DNA of 64,000 nt from CBDFKU01 sp965248975 (GCA_965248975.1 CBDFKU010000019.1:186001-250000); one strand, 5' to 3'; counted from the stretch's first letter, positions 53,580 through 62,025 are shown. Made by a program: numbers and translations. The notes: a model not told the origin generated them from the sequence alone.

Positions 53580-54401
53580 CTACTGAGCCCTGGGCGCCGC
53601 ACCGCCGGCGCCGGTTGTCAGGCTCCCGGCGTCCACCGGCAGCACTACTCCGGTGATCCAGCGGGACTCGTCGCTGGCCAGGAACGCCGCAGCCCAGGCG
53701 ATGTCCCACGCGCTGCCCTCGATCCCCAAGGGGCTGGACTCGATTATCCGGTCTAGCTCCTCGTCGGTCTGTATCCTGCCGACCATAGGCGTAGTGATGT
53801 TGCCCGGCGCGATGCAGTTGACCCGGACCTTATCCCGGCCGTGCTGCGTCGCCATGGTTGTCGTCAGGGTGATCACCGCCCCCTTGGACGTGTTGTAATG
53901 CACCTGGCCGTAGCGGCTGCCCCGCATCCCCCCGGTGGAAGAGATGTTGATGATAGAGCCTCCGCCGCTCTCCATCATCCTGGGTATGGCGTATTTGCTG
54001 GTCAGCATCATGCCCTTGAGGTTCACGTCAAGCACCAAGTCCCACTCCTCTTCGGGCACGTTCACCACTGTCGCCACGCCGGGGGTGATGATCCCCACGT
54101 TGTTAACCAGGACGTGCAGGCCCCCGTAGCGTTCCCGGGCGGCATCGGCCATGGCCTGGCAGTCCGCAGCTGAAGTGACATCGCCCGCGAACACCGACGC
54201 CGTGCCGCCCTCCTCCTCGATGGCGGCCAGGGTTTCCCGGGCCCAGTCGCTGCTCTGGTCCACCAGGAGGACCCTGGCGCCCTCACGGGCAAAGCGCATC
54301 GAGATGGCTTTGCCCGTGCCGATCCTGGGGCCCGGTCCGCTGGACCCGGCACCCGTAACAATGGCCACCTTGTCTTTCAGCCTATCGTGACCTTCAGCCA
54401 T
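53580..54401 (-). CDS. SDR family oxidoreductase (canonical)
   Basis: 273 residues. Classical SDR: VAIVTGAGSSGPGPRIGTG (an expanded TGxxxGxG loop, 12-30), GDVTS, LVNNVG near 101, catalytic Ser in INISSTGG, Tyr-x-x-x-Lys in HYNTSKGAV, and CIAPGNITTPM. Contrast with the SDR at 4072, which lacks Tyr/Lys. NAD(P)-dependent alcohol/ketone interconversion; substrate unknown. Downstream of the nitrile hydratase/hydrolase genes on the same strand, separated by 85 bases. Confidence 0.9.
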   Translation of the reverse strand: MAEGHDRLKDKVAIVTGAGSSGPGPRIGTGKAISMRFAREGARVLLVDQSSDWARETLAAIEEEGGTASVFAGDVTSAADCQAMADAARERYGGLHVLVNNVGIITPGVATVVNVPEEEWDLVLDVNLKGMMLTSKYAIPRMMESGGGSIINISSTGGMRGSRYGQVHYNTSKGAVITLTTTMATQHGRDKVRVNCIAPGNITTPMVGRIQTDEELDRIIESSPLGIEGSAWDIAWAAAFLASDESRWITGVVLPVDAGSLTTGAGGAAPRAQ

Positions 54402-54486
54402 GATGACCCTCCATTGGTTGGTATTCGGAGCGAGCCAACCGACCGGGCAACTTTAGCCCCGGCAGTCCGCGAATGTCAATCGTGAG

Positions 54487-55317
54487 CTACACGCCGGGGT
54501 TGGCGAGGAAGTCGAGGATCTCTCTGGACAGCAGCTCCGGGTCGTCGAAGGTGGTGAAGTAGGACCCACCCTCCACGACCCGGGTCTTGACCCGCGGTAT
54601 GTGCGCCGCCACAGGCTCCAGTGCGCGTCGCAGCGTGTCCTGGAGGCCGCTCATTACCAGGGTAGGGGCCTGGATCAGGGGCAGGCGCTCCAGGATGTCG
54701 TAGGTGTAGATAGCTTCGTACCCCTCACCGTACCGTTCCCCCGCCATCAGCTTCCAGAGGACCTCCCGCTGGATTATCTCCAGGGCCTCCTGGGTGTAGG
54801 GCCGGGGGAAGAGTCCCTCGCGAACCCTACCGGTGATGTCGTCCCACATCTCCATCAGGTGTGCGCCGTCCTCCCGAAGAGGGAACTGCGTTATCCTGGC
54901 CCGGAGCGCTTCATAGGGCTCCTCGTACTGGGGCACTCCGTATACGACCAGGCTCTCTACCCTGTCCGGGTAGGCCGCCGCCACCTCACAGGCGATGGCG
55001 GCCCCGGTGTGATGCGCGAAGAAAGACGAGCGGTTGATCCCCAGAGCGTCGAGGAAGGCGACGATGGAGGCGGCGTAGTCGGCCACCGTCGTCGGTTGGG
55101 GAAGAGGATCGGACATCCCATAGCCCGGAGTATCCAGGGCCAGGACCCGATACCGCGACACCATAAAGGGCATCAGGACCTCGAACTGCTCTGACGAGCT
55201 AGCGGTCTGGTGGAGCAGGAGCAGAGGCGGCCCCTCGCCTCCATAGCGGTAGTGGATCTGCCCATGCGGGGTGTCGGCGTAGGCACGGAGGATCCCGGAG
55301 GCCAAGGCTGGCCTCAC
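54487..55317 (-). CDS. Alpha/beta hydrolase-fold protein with His at the nucleophile elbow
   Basis: 276 residues from a GTG that overlaps the nitrile hydratase alpha stop (GTGA), so it is translationally coupled to that operon. Fold elements: AYADTPHGQIHYRYGGEGPP, LDTPGYGMSDPLPQP, FLDALGINRSSFFAHHTGAA. The elbow is Ala101-His102-His103-Thr104-Gly105: His103 replaces the nucleophile. The C-terminal VVEGGSYFTTFDDPELL has Tyr where the catalytic His should follow GGS. Coupling suggests it acts on the nitrile hydratase substrate or product; an amidase or hydroxynitrile-lyase-like role is speculation. Confidence 0.87.
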   Translation of the reverse strand: MRPALASGILRAYADTPHGQIHYRYGGEGPPLLLLHQTASSSEQFEVLMPFMVSRYRVLALDTPGYGMSDPLPQPTTVADYAASIVAFLDALGINRSSFFAHHTGAAIACEVAAAYPDRVESLVVYGVPQYEEPYEALRARITQFPLREDGAHLMEMWDDITGRVREGLFPRPYTQEALEIIQREVLWKLMAGERYGEGYEAIYTYDILERLPLIQAPTLVMSGLQDTLRRALEPVAAHIPRVKTRVVEGGSYFTTFDDPELLSREILDFLANPGV

Positions 55318-55922
55318 TCGGCAGGGGTGGTCGCCCGGGCCACCCCTATCATACAGTCACGGCTTACCAACTCCGCCAGCTGCTCTTCCGTCATGCCCTC
55401 GGTCCCCGCGGGACGCGCAGGCACCACCAGGTACCGCAGGTCGGCGGTGCTGTCGTATACGCTGACCTCCACCTCCGGCTCCAGCTCCAGGCCGAACTCC
55501 TCCAGGACCGCCCGCGGGTCGGTCACGACCCGGGAGCGGTAGGCCATATCTTTGTACCACTGGGGCGGCACGCCAAGGAGAGAGGTGGGATAGCAAGAAC
55601 ACAGGGTACAGACGACCACGTTGTGCACTCGGTCGGTGTTCTCCAGGGCCACCGTGGGAGCGTAACCCTGAGTGTCTATGCCCAGCTCGGCCACCGCCGA
55701 CTTGAGGTCGGCCAGGAGCCGGGCCTTAAACGCCGGGTCGGTCCAGGCGCGAGCCACGACGCGGGCGCCCACCGCTGGGGTGCGGGAAGCCAGGTCGTCG
55801 ATCTGAGCCTGGACCTCTCCCTCGGTGACGATCTCCTTCTCCACCAGGAGGGAGAGGATGGCCTCGGCCCTTCTCTCGTGGAGGGCCCCTTCACCGTGGG
55901 CTTCATGGTCGTGTCCGTCCAT
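55314..55922 (-). CDS. Nitrile hydratase alpha-type subunit, cobalt motif
   Basis: 202 residues. The metal-binding claw is VCTLCSC (Cys105, Cys108, Ser109, Cys110). Thr in CTLCSC marks the cobalt class; iron enzymes have CSLCSC. Flanking family segments: GARVVARAWTDPAFKARLL, ENTDRVHNVVV, YPTSLLGVPPQWYK, YRSRVVTDPRAVLEEFG, RYLVVPARPAGTEG. Hydrates nitriles to amides, or thiocyanate to carbonyl sulfide in the related thiocyanate hydrolase (gamma subunit). The beta part is encoded by two separate genes just upstream, a layout shared with thiocyanate hydrolase and toyocamycin nitrile hydratase. No cobalt activator gene is visible in the window. Confidence 0.93.
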   Translation of the reverse strand: MDGHDHEAHGEGALHERRAEAILSLLVEKEIVTEGEVQAQIDDLASRTPAVGARVVARAWTDPAFKARLLADLKSAVAELGIDTQGYAPTVALENTDRVHNVVVCTLCSCYPTSLLGVPPQWYKDMAYRSRVVTDPRAVLEEFGLELEPEVEVSVYDSTADLRYLVVPARPAGTEGMTEEQLAELVSRDCMIGVARATTPAE

Positions 55923-55936
55923 TCTCTTCTCCTTCC

Positions 55937-56224
55937 TCAGACAGGTTCCAGCCAGTGCTCGTAGATGTCGATGACCAGGCGGTCCGCCGACGGGGCCTCG
56001 TAGTCCTCCCAGACTTGGTCTTGCCGGAAGCTGACCAGATACAGGGGCTGCTTTGGCAGCCCCTCGCCGCCGTAGGCCAGCGATTCGGGGTTGCGGAACT
56101 CGCCGTGGACTGACTCGATACGCCCGGTTTTGCCCTTGATGTACCCCGGGGTCCGATGGTGCCCGGGAGGTACGTCCACCATGACCCTTACTCGATCACC
56201 TACGGCGAATCTAGCCGGCGCCAT
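55937..56224 (-). CDS. Nitrile hydratase beta C-terminal domain as a separate subunit
   Basis: 95 residues from its own ATG at 56224, overlapping the preceding gene by 14 bases in another frame. It equals the C-terminal SH3-like barrel of nitrile hydratase beta: RFAVGDRVRVMVDVPPGHHR, GYIKGKTGRIESVHG, QPLYLVSFRQDQVWEDYE, DIYEHWLEP. In thiocyanate hydrolase the same domain is the beta subunit. Both halves are intact and complete, so the split is natural rather than a frameshift in a fused gene. Confidence 0.88.
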   Translation of the reverse strand: MAPARFAVGDRVRVMVDVPPGHHRTPGYIKGKTGRIESVHGEFRNPESLAYGGEGLPKQPLYLVSFRQDQVWEDYEAPSADRLVIDIYEHWLEPV

Positions 56225-56519
56225 CGGCCTCCCTCATCCTCGCGTCGATCTCCTTGCCGGTCAGGACACCCTTCTCAACCAGCAGACGCTCGATGGCGGT
56301 CACCCAACGCTCATAGTAGCCGAGCCGGCGGTATTGGTCCGGCTCCAGGCTCTCTATGGCCCGGCGCAGCTCGTCGGTGCGGATGATGCGCTTTCCCCGG
56401 CCCGAGATGGACTGGAGCAGTCCGATTGCCCGCCACTCCCAGGGCAACGTCTCGTGCTCGGTCCTATCTATGGGACCGAAGCCCGCGCGCCCACCCAGGT
56501 CATGGGGTCGCGTCTCCAA
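56211..56519 (-). CDS. Nitrile hydratase beta N-terminal domain as a separate subunit
   Basis: 102 residues from a TTG at 56519 with AGGAGG 5 bases upstream. The N-terminus PHDLGGRAGFGPI is the hallmark opening of nitrile hydratase beta, followed by PWEWRAIGLLQSI, and YRRLGYYERWVTAIERLLVEKGVLTGKEID, the helical part. It corresponds to the alpha subunit of thiocyanate hydrolase. First gene of the operon, 33 bases after the predicted start of transcription from a strong promoter. Confidence 0.88.
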   Translation of the reverse strand: METRPHDLGGRAGFGPIDRTEHETLPWEWRAIGLLQSISGRGKRIIRTDELRRAIESLEPDQYRRLGYYERWVTAIERLLVEKGVLTGKEIDARMREADGAG

Positions 56520-56558
56520 CGTTCCTCCTCGGCCGCAGTACCAGTCCGGCTGAAGTCG

Positions 56559-56587
56559 ATTATATGTACGCCGGGCGCAGTGGTCAA
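56559..56587 (-). promoter_or_regulatory. Strong promoter of the nitrile hydratase operon
   Basis: On the minus strand TTGACC (56582-56587), 17 bases, perfect TATAAT (56559-56564): the closest match to consensus in the window besides the one at 787-815. Confidence 0.7.
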
Positions 56588-56603
56588 CGGCGGAACATTG
56601 AGC

Positions 56604-57932
56604 TCAGGGTGGGCTCTGGGTGCCCTCCGTTCCCTCGGTTTGGCCTTCCGGCTGGCCGGGAGATGCCGGCGGCGCTTGGGTGCGTTCGCCCAGCGGTGTG
56701 ATTCGTCTCCGCACCAGGGGTGTGAACAGCACGACCGGTAGCATCAGCAGCAGGCCCACGGTGGCGTTGATGCCGATAGCCATCCGCGTGTCCATGAGAC
56801 TGGTCAGTCCGCCCAGCTCCAGCGTACCGATTGGCCCCAATCCGATGCAAAGGCTCATCACTCCGATGGCAGTCCCCCGCATATCGGGTTGCGCCGACCC
56901 CATGATGATTGTGCTCTGCATCGTACCGAACCCGGCATTTCCCAGCCCAGCCACCATGAGCACGAGGAAAGACACGGGGTACCAGGGCGAGAGGACGAAC
57001 ATGAGCACGGAGAACAGCACCAGAGCGCTCCCCGCCCCGAACAACCGGCCATGATACCTGATGCTTCCCAGGGACCCGATGATGGCGGCCCCTATGAGCA
57101 TACCGATACCGTCGGCGGACAGCAGAACCCCCGTGAGCCCGGCCCCTACTCCCAGGTGCTCCTTAGCCACCACGGGATAGAGCTGCAGGGCACTGAAACC
57201 AAGGGCGTTTATCACCAGTGTGATGAGCAGGACCGCCCGGACCATGGGGTTCGTGGCCGCATAACGGATGCCGGTGGCGATGCTCCGGAACACGGGCCGG
57301 GCGTTGATGGCTGACCTGGGTATCCGGCGCCCCACCATACTGATCAGGATGAAAGTAGGGATGTACAGGGCCACCAGAAACATGTAGGCGCCGCCGAATC
57401 CCGTGGTCTCGATGAAGAGGCCGCCGAGGGCGGGCCCGGCAATCCTGCCCAGGGTAAAGTTGATGACGATGAGGGACTGGGCCCTCACGAAGTTCTGGAC
57501 ACCCACAAGGTCATAGACCACCGACTGGCGAGAGGGCATGTCCAGCACGAAAGTCCAGCCGACAGCGAGCGCCCCGAGGAGGATGTGCCACGGCTCGATC
57601 CAGTCGCCGAGGATCAGCGCCAGGAGCACGGCGGACACTACTATGTTGGACCCCCGGGCCGTCACCATGACCAGCCATCGATTGACCCTATCGGCGATGA
57701 GGCCCGAGAAGATGCCGAAAAACAGCATCGGCGAGAACCGCATGGTGCCCACCAGGGCCACCCAGAAGGCTGAGCGGGTGAGCTCCAGCATGAGCAGGGA
57801 CAGCACCAACAGCTCCATCCAGCGGCAGATGTTGTCCAGCACGTCGGACGACCAGATGAAACGAAAGTCCCGGACCTGCAGAACGCTCAGGGCCGGAACC
57901 CGGGCGGTCCAGGGCCTCCGGAATTCACTCAA
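56604..57932 (-). CDS. MFS transporter
   Basis: 442 residues from a TTG at 57932. About twelve hydrophobic segments; the signature-like loop SGLIADRVNRWLVMVTARG between helices 2 and 3 (near 78-96) and RQSVVYDLVGVQNFVRAQSL in the central half match the MFS_3/enterobactin exporter-type group (many are annotated EntS-like). The C-terminal about 30 residues are Gln/Pro/Gly-rich. Direction of transport and cargo unknown; it lies just upstream of the nitrile hydratase operon, on the same strand, so uptake or export of related compounds is possible. Confidence 0.88.
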   Translation of the reverse strand: MSEFRRPWTARVPALSVLQVRDFRFIWSSDVLDNICRWMELLVLSLLMLELTRSAFWVALVGTMRFSPMLFFGIFSGLIADRVNRWLVMVTARGSNIVVSAVLLALILGDWIEPWHILLGALAVGWTFVLDMPSRQSVVYDLVGVQNFVRAQSLIVINFTLGRIAGPALGGLFIETTGFGGAYMFLVALYIPTFILISMVGRRIPRSAINARPVFRSIATGIRYAATNPMVRAVLLITLVINALGFSALQLYPVVAKEHLGVGAGLTGVLLSADGIGMLIGAAIIGSLGSIRYHGRLFGAGSALVLFSVLMFVLSPWYPVSFLVLMVAGLGNAGFGTMQSTIIMGSAQPDMRGTAIGVMSLCIGLGPIGTLELGGLTSLMDTRMAIGINATVGLLLMLPVVLFTPLVRRRITPLGERTQAPPASPGQPEGQTEGTEGTQSPP

Positions 57933-58288
57933 GGGATGCTCGGCTTGGGGACATTCATTATTACATCGGGTTAATGCAGGCTTTCATCAAGCGCCACGCC
58001 CGAATCCTGGGCGGATCGGGAGGGCGGCCGCCTCAAGTCTAATGTGGCCCCAGGTTACCGTCAACGTAAACGACCGCGTTGTTGCTGTCATATCAGGCAG
58101 CCGTTAGAAAATTACCGCTGGGAGCGCCGAGGTCGCAGAGAAAAATACCAAAAAGCTCAGCGTTCTTCTGCGTGCTCAGCAGTACAATCGACGCATCGGA
58201 GTGATTGAAGTAGGGCTAGCTTGACAGGGTATAGAGCGGTTGCTAGACTGCGGCCACCCAGACGGGCCGGCTGAACAAGGAGGGTGTT
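57933..58288. other. Divergent intergenic region
   Basis: 356 bases between the MFS gene and an alpha/beta hydrolase. It holds the promoter at 58221-58249 and an AT-richer stretch near 58095-58160. I see no gene, tRNA, repeat or terminator in the rest. Confidence 0.5.
58221..58249 (+). promoter_or_regulatory. Promoter of the alpha/beta hydrolase-lipoprotein pair
   Basis: Perfect TTGACA (58221-58226), 17 bases, TAGACT (58244-58249). Start near 58256; AAGGAGGG (58277-58284) then leads to the GTG at 58289. Confidence 0.65.
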
Positions 58289-59092
58289 GTGGTTGCTACA
58301 GACGCACCAAGACAGGGCTACGTCGACCTCCCCGAAGGACAGATCCACTACCGGACCGCCGGCACCGGCCCACCGCTACTCCTGCTTCACCTGACGACGT
58401 TCTCCTCGGACCTCTTCGCCGACGTCATACCTTTACTTGCGGCCAAGTACCGCGTCATCGCCATGGACAGGTTCGGCCACGGCACCTCGGACCCCATTCC
58501 GCCCAGCGTGAGTGCCGAAGGTTTGGCCGAGACCGTGGTCGGCTTTCTTGACGCCCTGGGGGTTGACGATACCTTCATCCTGGGCCAGCACACCGGGACG
58601 GTGGAAGCCCTGGAGGTGGCCCTGCACCATCCCCAGCGAGTAAGGAAGCTGGTGCTGGTAGCCACCCCCGACTGGAGCGAGGAATCTAGGGCAGAAGGAG
58701 TACGGACCCTCCGACCGATGGAGCCCGAAATGGACGGGTCCCACATGCCGGAGATGTGGCGCCGTCGCAGCGAGTGGGCCAGCCCTTCCACCACCCCGCA
58801 GATAATGCATCGCGTGGTCATGGCCGCCCTGCACGCCATGACCAATAGCCCGGAAATCGCCAAGGCCATGCAGCGCCACCACGTTACCGAGCGGGTGACG
58901 CTGCTGCAGGTGCCCACCCTGTTCCTGGCCGGCGAGCACGACCACATGCGGGTGCACCTGGATCGGCACCGGTCCTTCGTGCCGGCCAGCACCCCGACGG
59001 AGTTGGCGATCATCGAGGGGGCCGGGGCGTTCGCAGCCATGGAGAAGCCCCAGGAGTTTACCCGGATAGTGCTGGACTACCTGGGAAGCTAG
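58289..59092 (+). CDS. Alpha/beta hydrolase-fold protein with His at the nucleophile elbow
   Basis: 267 residues from a GTG with AAGGAGGG upstream. YVDLPEGQIHYRTAGTGPPLLLLHLTTFSSD, MDRFGHGTSDPIPP and FLDALGVDDTFILGQHTGT mark the fold (residues 11-104). The elbow is Gly99-Gln100-His101-Thr102-Gly103, with His101 at the nucleophile site. The usual C-terminal His position reads EGAGAFAAMEKPQEF (Ala). Third member of the same non-canonical group in 8 kb, here on the opposite strand with its own strong promoter. Confidence 0.87.
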   Translation: MVATDAPRQGYVDLPEGQIHYRTAGTGPPLLLLHLTTFSSDLFADVIPLLAAKYRVIAMDRFGHGTSDPIPPSVSAEGLAETVVGFLDALGVDDTFILGQHTGTVEALEVALHHPQRVRKLVLVATPDWSEESRAEGVRTLRPMEPEMDGSHMPEMWRRRSEWASPSTTPQIMHRVVMAALHAMTNSPEIAKAMQRHHVTERVTLLQVPTLFLAGEHDHMRVHLDRHRSFVPASTPTELAIIEGAGAFAAMEKPQEFTRIVLDYLGS

Positions 59093-59095
59093 GAG

Positions 59096-59965
59096 TTGCA
59101 GAGCCTTCGCTGGCTGCCGACCTCCGCCGTCGCCGTCTTTATCTTGGCTGCCGTCGCCTGCGACGATACAACCGAAACCGGCACAAGGACCAACACCTTC
59201 AGCATGGAAGTCTTGCCCAAGGTGGAGGTGATGGTCGGCAACGGAAAGGTTGACCTAGACGTCGGGCCTCCCGGGGAGATCGTTGTGTCGGCCACGCTGA
59301 AGAACCCGGACAGGATCGATTACGAGGTGTTCAAGGAAGGCAATACGGTGGTCGTCGAGGCCATCACCGGGTCCGACAGCAGGGCGGACGTGACTTTGAT
59401 CGTGCCTGAGGACACGGAATTCCAGGTGGACACCGGGAACGGCGGCATCAAGGCGGTCGGATTGAAGGCGTCGGGGAGAGTGGACAGCGGCAGCGGAGAA
59501 GTACGGCTTGAAAGGATCGGCGGCGACGTCCACGGGAATGCCGGCAACGGCGGGATCTCCCTTAACCAGGTGAGTGGCTCAGTGGTCCTGAGCACCGGTA
59601 ACGGCCAGATAGTAATCCGCAACTCCAGGGGGTCCTTCGACGTGAACTCCGGAAACGGGAGCGTAATTCTGACCGACGTGGCCGGCATCTTCGACATGAA
59701 AGTCGGCAATGCGAGCATAACTTTTCTGGGAGAGTTCGACGTCGGCAGCGAAAGCAGGTTCACCTCTGGAAACGGGGCCGTCACCGTGGAACTGCTCGAC
59801 TCTCAGGGCCTGGAGTTGGACCTCGAGTCGGACGGCGGCCAGGTCAGAAGCGACCTGCCGGTGACGGTACGCGAGCAGACGGAGCGGCGTCTCCTGGGGA
59901 CCATCGCGCCAGGCGAAGCGAAGCTTATCGTCCGCAGCAGCGGGGGCGACATAACGATCAAGTGA
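59096..59965 (+). CDS. DUF4097-like beta-solenoid lipoprotein
   Basis: 289 residues from a TTG four bases after the hydrolase stop. An N-terminal lipoprotein signal with lipobox LAAVAC (Cys near residue 22) predicts lipid anchoring outside the membrane. The rest is a regular series of short beta rungs with recurring (S/T/V)GNG or SGNGxV: VDTGNGGIKA, VDSGSGEVRL, GNAGNGGISL, LSTGNGQIVI, VNSGNGSVIL, FTSGNGAVTV. This is the DUF4097/DUF4098 putative-adhesin pattern. The fold is clear, the function is not. Confidence 0.83.
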   Translation: MQSLRWLPTSAVAVFILAAVACDDTTETGTRTNTFSMEVLPKVEVMVGNGKVDLDVGPPGEIVVSATLKNPDRIDYEVFKEGNTVVVEAITGSDSRADVTLIVPEDTEFQVDTGNGGIKAVGLKASGRVDSGSGEVRLERIGGDVHGNAGNGGISLNQVSGSVVLSTGNGQIVIRNSRGSFDVNSGNGSVILTDVAGIFDMKVGNASITFLGEFDVGSESRFTSGNGAVTVELLDSQGLELDLESDGGQVRSDLPVTVREQTERRLLGTIAPGEAKLIVRSSGGDITIK

Positions 59966-59977
59966 GACCGTCTCTCA

Positions 59978-61333
59978 TCAGACCCCCAGGTTGTCCAAAA
60001 TGCGGCCTACGTCGTCTACCTCCTCCAGGCGCCCCACAAGGTCCAGGGTTGCCCTGGCCTGGTCGGGCGTGAGGACGTCCCGGACCAACCCAAGGTATTT
60101 GGCCTCCACCTCTTCGTCCGTCATGCCCTTCTCGACCTCCTCGGCAGTCAGGGCACGGTGCGCCACCCTGGTCTCCCCTGAGCGGGTGGCAGCCTCGATG
60201 CGGCAGTTCCTTACGCCGGGGGTCTGGGCCGTGAACTCGGGAGACTCCTCGATGCGCATTCTCCCCATAAGGTCCAACACGTCGGGGTCCAGGAACCTGC
60301 CGTGGCTGAAGCTCTGGGGGCTCACGTCGCCGTCCAACACCGCGGCGGCTATGGAGAAGGGGATGCTGTGGTCGGCCGTCTCCCTAGTCTTGGGAGCCCA
60401 CAGCTGAGCCGGCTCCACGGCCCACCGATAGGCGGAAGCGTAGGTGTCAACGTGCAGGGATTCGATCTCCTCTGGGGGCACCTGCTGGCGGAGGTCCAGG
60501 GCGGTCCGGACCACCAACTGGCACGAGTCTCGCACCGGGTAGGACTTGATGTTGGTGCGGGCGATCCTGAAACGATTCCCGTCGCCGCCCAGGGGCTCGA
60601 AGCTGAAAGGCCCCGTCACCTGGTTCATCAGCCCGTACTTACCCTCGATGGCCTCCTCCGGGCCGGTCATGCCTTCCCGTGCCAGCAGCGCCGCGAAGAT
60701 GCCCTGTCGGGCGGCCATGCCGGCGGCGCCAGCCTTCCACATCGACAGCTCACCGACACGATTCTGGTACATGGCCATGTTGGGCGTTAGGGCCAGGGCC
60801 GCGGCGTTGCCCAACTGCTCCTTCGTCAGCCCCAGAAGCTTCCCCGCCCCCAATGCTGCGCCAAGAACAACGTACACCGGCTGGTCCCACCCCTTCTGGT
60901 CCAGGATGGTCTCCTCGATTATGCGGCACTGGACCTCGTAGGCCAGCACCGTGGCCGTGATCAGCGCTTTGCCGTCGGCGTGGACCGCCTCGCCCATCGC
61001 CAGCACGGCCGAAATGACGTCGCTGGGATGCCCGGCATCCTTGACACGATAGGCGTCGTTGAAGTCGAGGTAGCGGACCATGGTGGCGTTGGCGAAGGCC
61101 GCCATCTCCGGGCTGGTCCCGGCCAAGGAGCCCATGACCCGCGCGGTAAGGGGCGAGCCTGTGGGGAAACACAGCCGGCGCACCATCTTGCACGGCTCGG
61201 CGGTGTAGGCCCCCAAAGCACAGCCTATGGAGTCCAGGAGCCGCTGCTTGACGGCGTGGACGGCCTCGCCTGTCAGGCCATCGTAGGATAAGGAAGCGCC
61301 GTAATCGCTGATGTACTCTAGAGAGCGGTCCAT
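59978..61333 (-). CDS. MmgE/PrpD family protein
   Basis: 451 residues from the ATG at 61333, 5 bases after AAGGAGG. A GTG at 61348 would overlap the upstream stop but lies inside the ribosome-binding region. 2-methylcitrate dehydratase/aconitate-decarboxylase-like fold: LLDSIGCALGAY, ANATMVRYLDFNDAYRVKDAGHPSDVISA (conserved active-site His/Asp stretch, near 85-115), AALALTPNMAMYQNRVGELSMWKAGAAGMAARQGIFAA. Substrate of this branch unknown; not in a prp operon. Confidence 0.92.
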   Translation of the reverse strand: MDRSLEYISDYGASLSYDGLTGEAVHAVKQRLLDSIGCALGAYTAEPCKMVRRLCFPTGSPLTARVMGSLAGTSPEMAAFANATMVRYLDFNDAYRVKDAGHPSDVISAVLAMGEAVHADGKALITATVLAYEVQCRIIEETILDQKGWDQPVYVVLGAALGAGKLLGLTKEQLGNAAALALTPNMAMYQNRVGELSMWKAGAAGMAARQGIFAALLAREGMTGPEEAIEGKYGLMNQVTGPFSFEPLGGDGNRFRIARTNIKSYPVRDSCQLVVRTALDLRQQVPPEEIESLHVDTYASAYRWAVEPAQLWAPKTRETADHSIPFSIAAAVLDGDVSPQSFSHGRFLDPDVLDLMGRMRIEESPEFTAQTPGVRNCRIEAATRSGETRVAHRALTAEEVEKGMTDEEVEAKYLGLVRDVLTPDQARATLDLVGRLEEVDDVGRILDNLGV

Positions 61334-61344
61334 GGTTCCCTCCT

Positions 61345-61971
61345 TCACCTGTTGGGAGCGCCGGCCAGTATCTCCAGAAGCTCGCCGGTGGTGGTTACGG
61401 CACCGAATCCGTAGGCGATGGTCCTCAGGGTCCCCTCGTGCCGTACCGGGTCGATGGCAGCAACGGCGTCCGAGGGCACCACGACGCGGTAGTCGCGGAA
61501 GAAGGCGTCACGAATGGTGGACTCGACGCATATCTCGGTGGTGACGCCGCAGACGATTATGGTGTTCACCGCCAGGCCCCGCAGGATCACTTCCATGTTA
61601 GTGTTGTAGAAGGCGCTGTAGCGGGTCTTGTCGACGAAGAAGTCGTCGGGACGCGCTCCCAGCTCGTCCAGCACCTCGACGTCCCACGTCCCGCCGGCCA
61701 GGGCGCCGACCTCCTTCGCGGAGGGGAACAGCTCGGCGAAGCAGCCGGCATCGGTGTAGTCCCGGCGAAGGATGTATCGGGTGAAGATCACCGGCACTCC
61801 ATCCCGGTGACAGGCCTCCACCAGGCTGCGGACCGGCTCTACCGTGGGTTTCAGATGGGTGTTGTCCAGCCCCATCTTCGGCAGGACACCTTCGTCAAAG
61901 ATGAAACCGTTCTGCATGTCCACCACTATGAGGGCTACCTTGCCCTTCTCCAGCACCGGCATATCGGCCAT
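61345..61971 (-). CDS. Isochorismatase-like cysteine hydrolase
   Basis: 208 residues from the ATG at 61971 (AAGGGG 7 bases upstream). The frame is open far upstream to 63021, but that part is antisense to the nitronate monooxygenase. Catalytic triad: Asp18 (IVVDMQNGF), Lys115 (VDKTRYSAF), Cys148 (CGVTTEICVESTIRDA). Relatives hydrolyse amides such as nicotinamide, N-carbamoylsarcosine, ureidoacrylate or biuret. MmgE/PrpD follows 11 bases later, so they likely work in the same breakdown route. Confidence 0.92.
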   Translation of the reverse strand: MADMPVLEKGKVALIVVDMQNGFIFDEGVLPKMGLDNTHLKPTVEPVRSLVEACHRDGVPVIFTRYILRRDYTDAGCFAELFPSAKEVGALAGGTWDVEVLDELGARPDDFFVDKTRYSAFYNTNMEVILRGLAVNTIIVCGVTTEICVESTIRDAFFRDYRVVVPSDAVAAIDPVRHEGTLRTIAYGFGAVTTTGELLEILAGAPNR

Positions 61972-61996
61972 CGCGCATCCCCTTGAGTTTCCGTTG

Positions 61997-62025
61997 AATA
62001 TAGCACAAAATGCCGCCGCTGACAT
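61997..62025 (-). promoter_or_regulatory. Candidate promoter of the isochorismatase-PrpD operon
   Basis: On the minus strand ATGTCA (62020-62025), 17 bases, TATATT (61997-62002). Confidence 0.4.
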
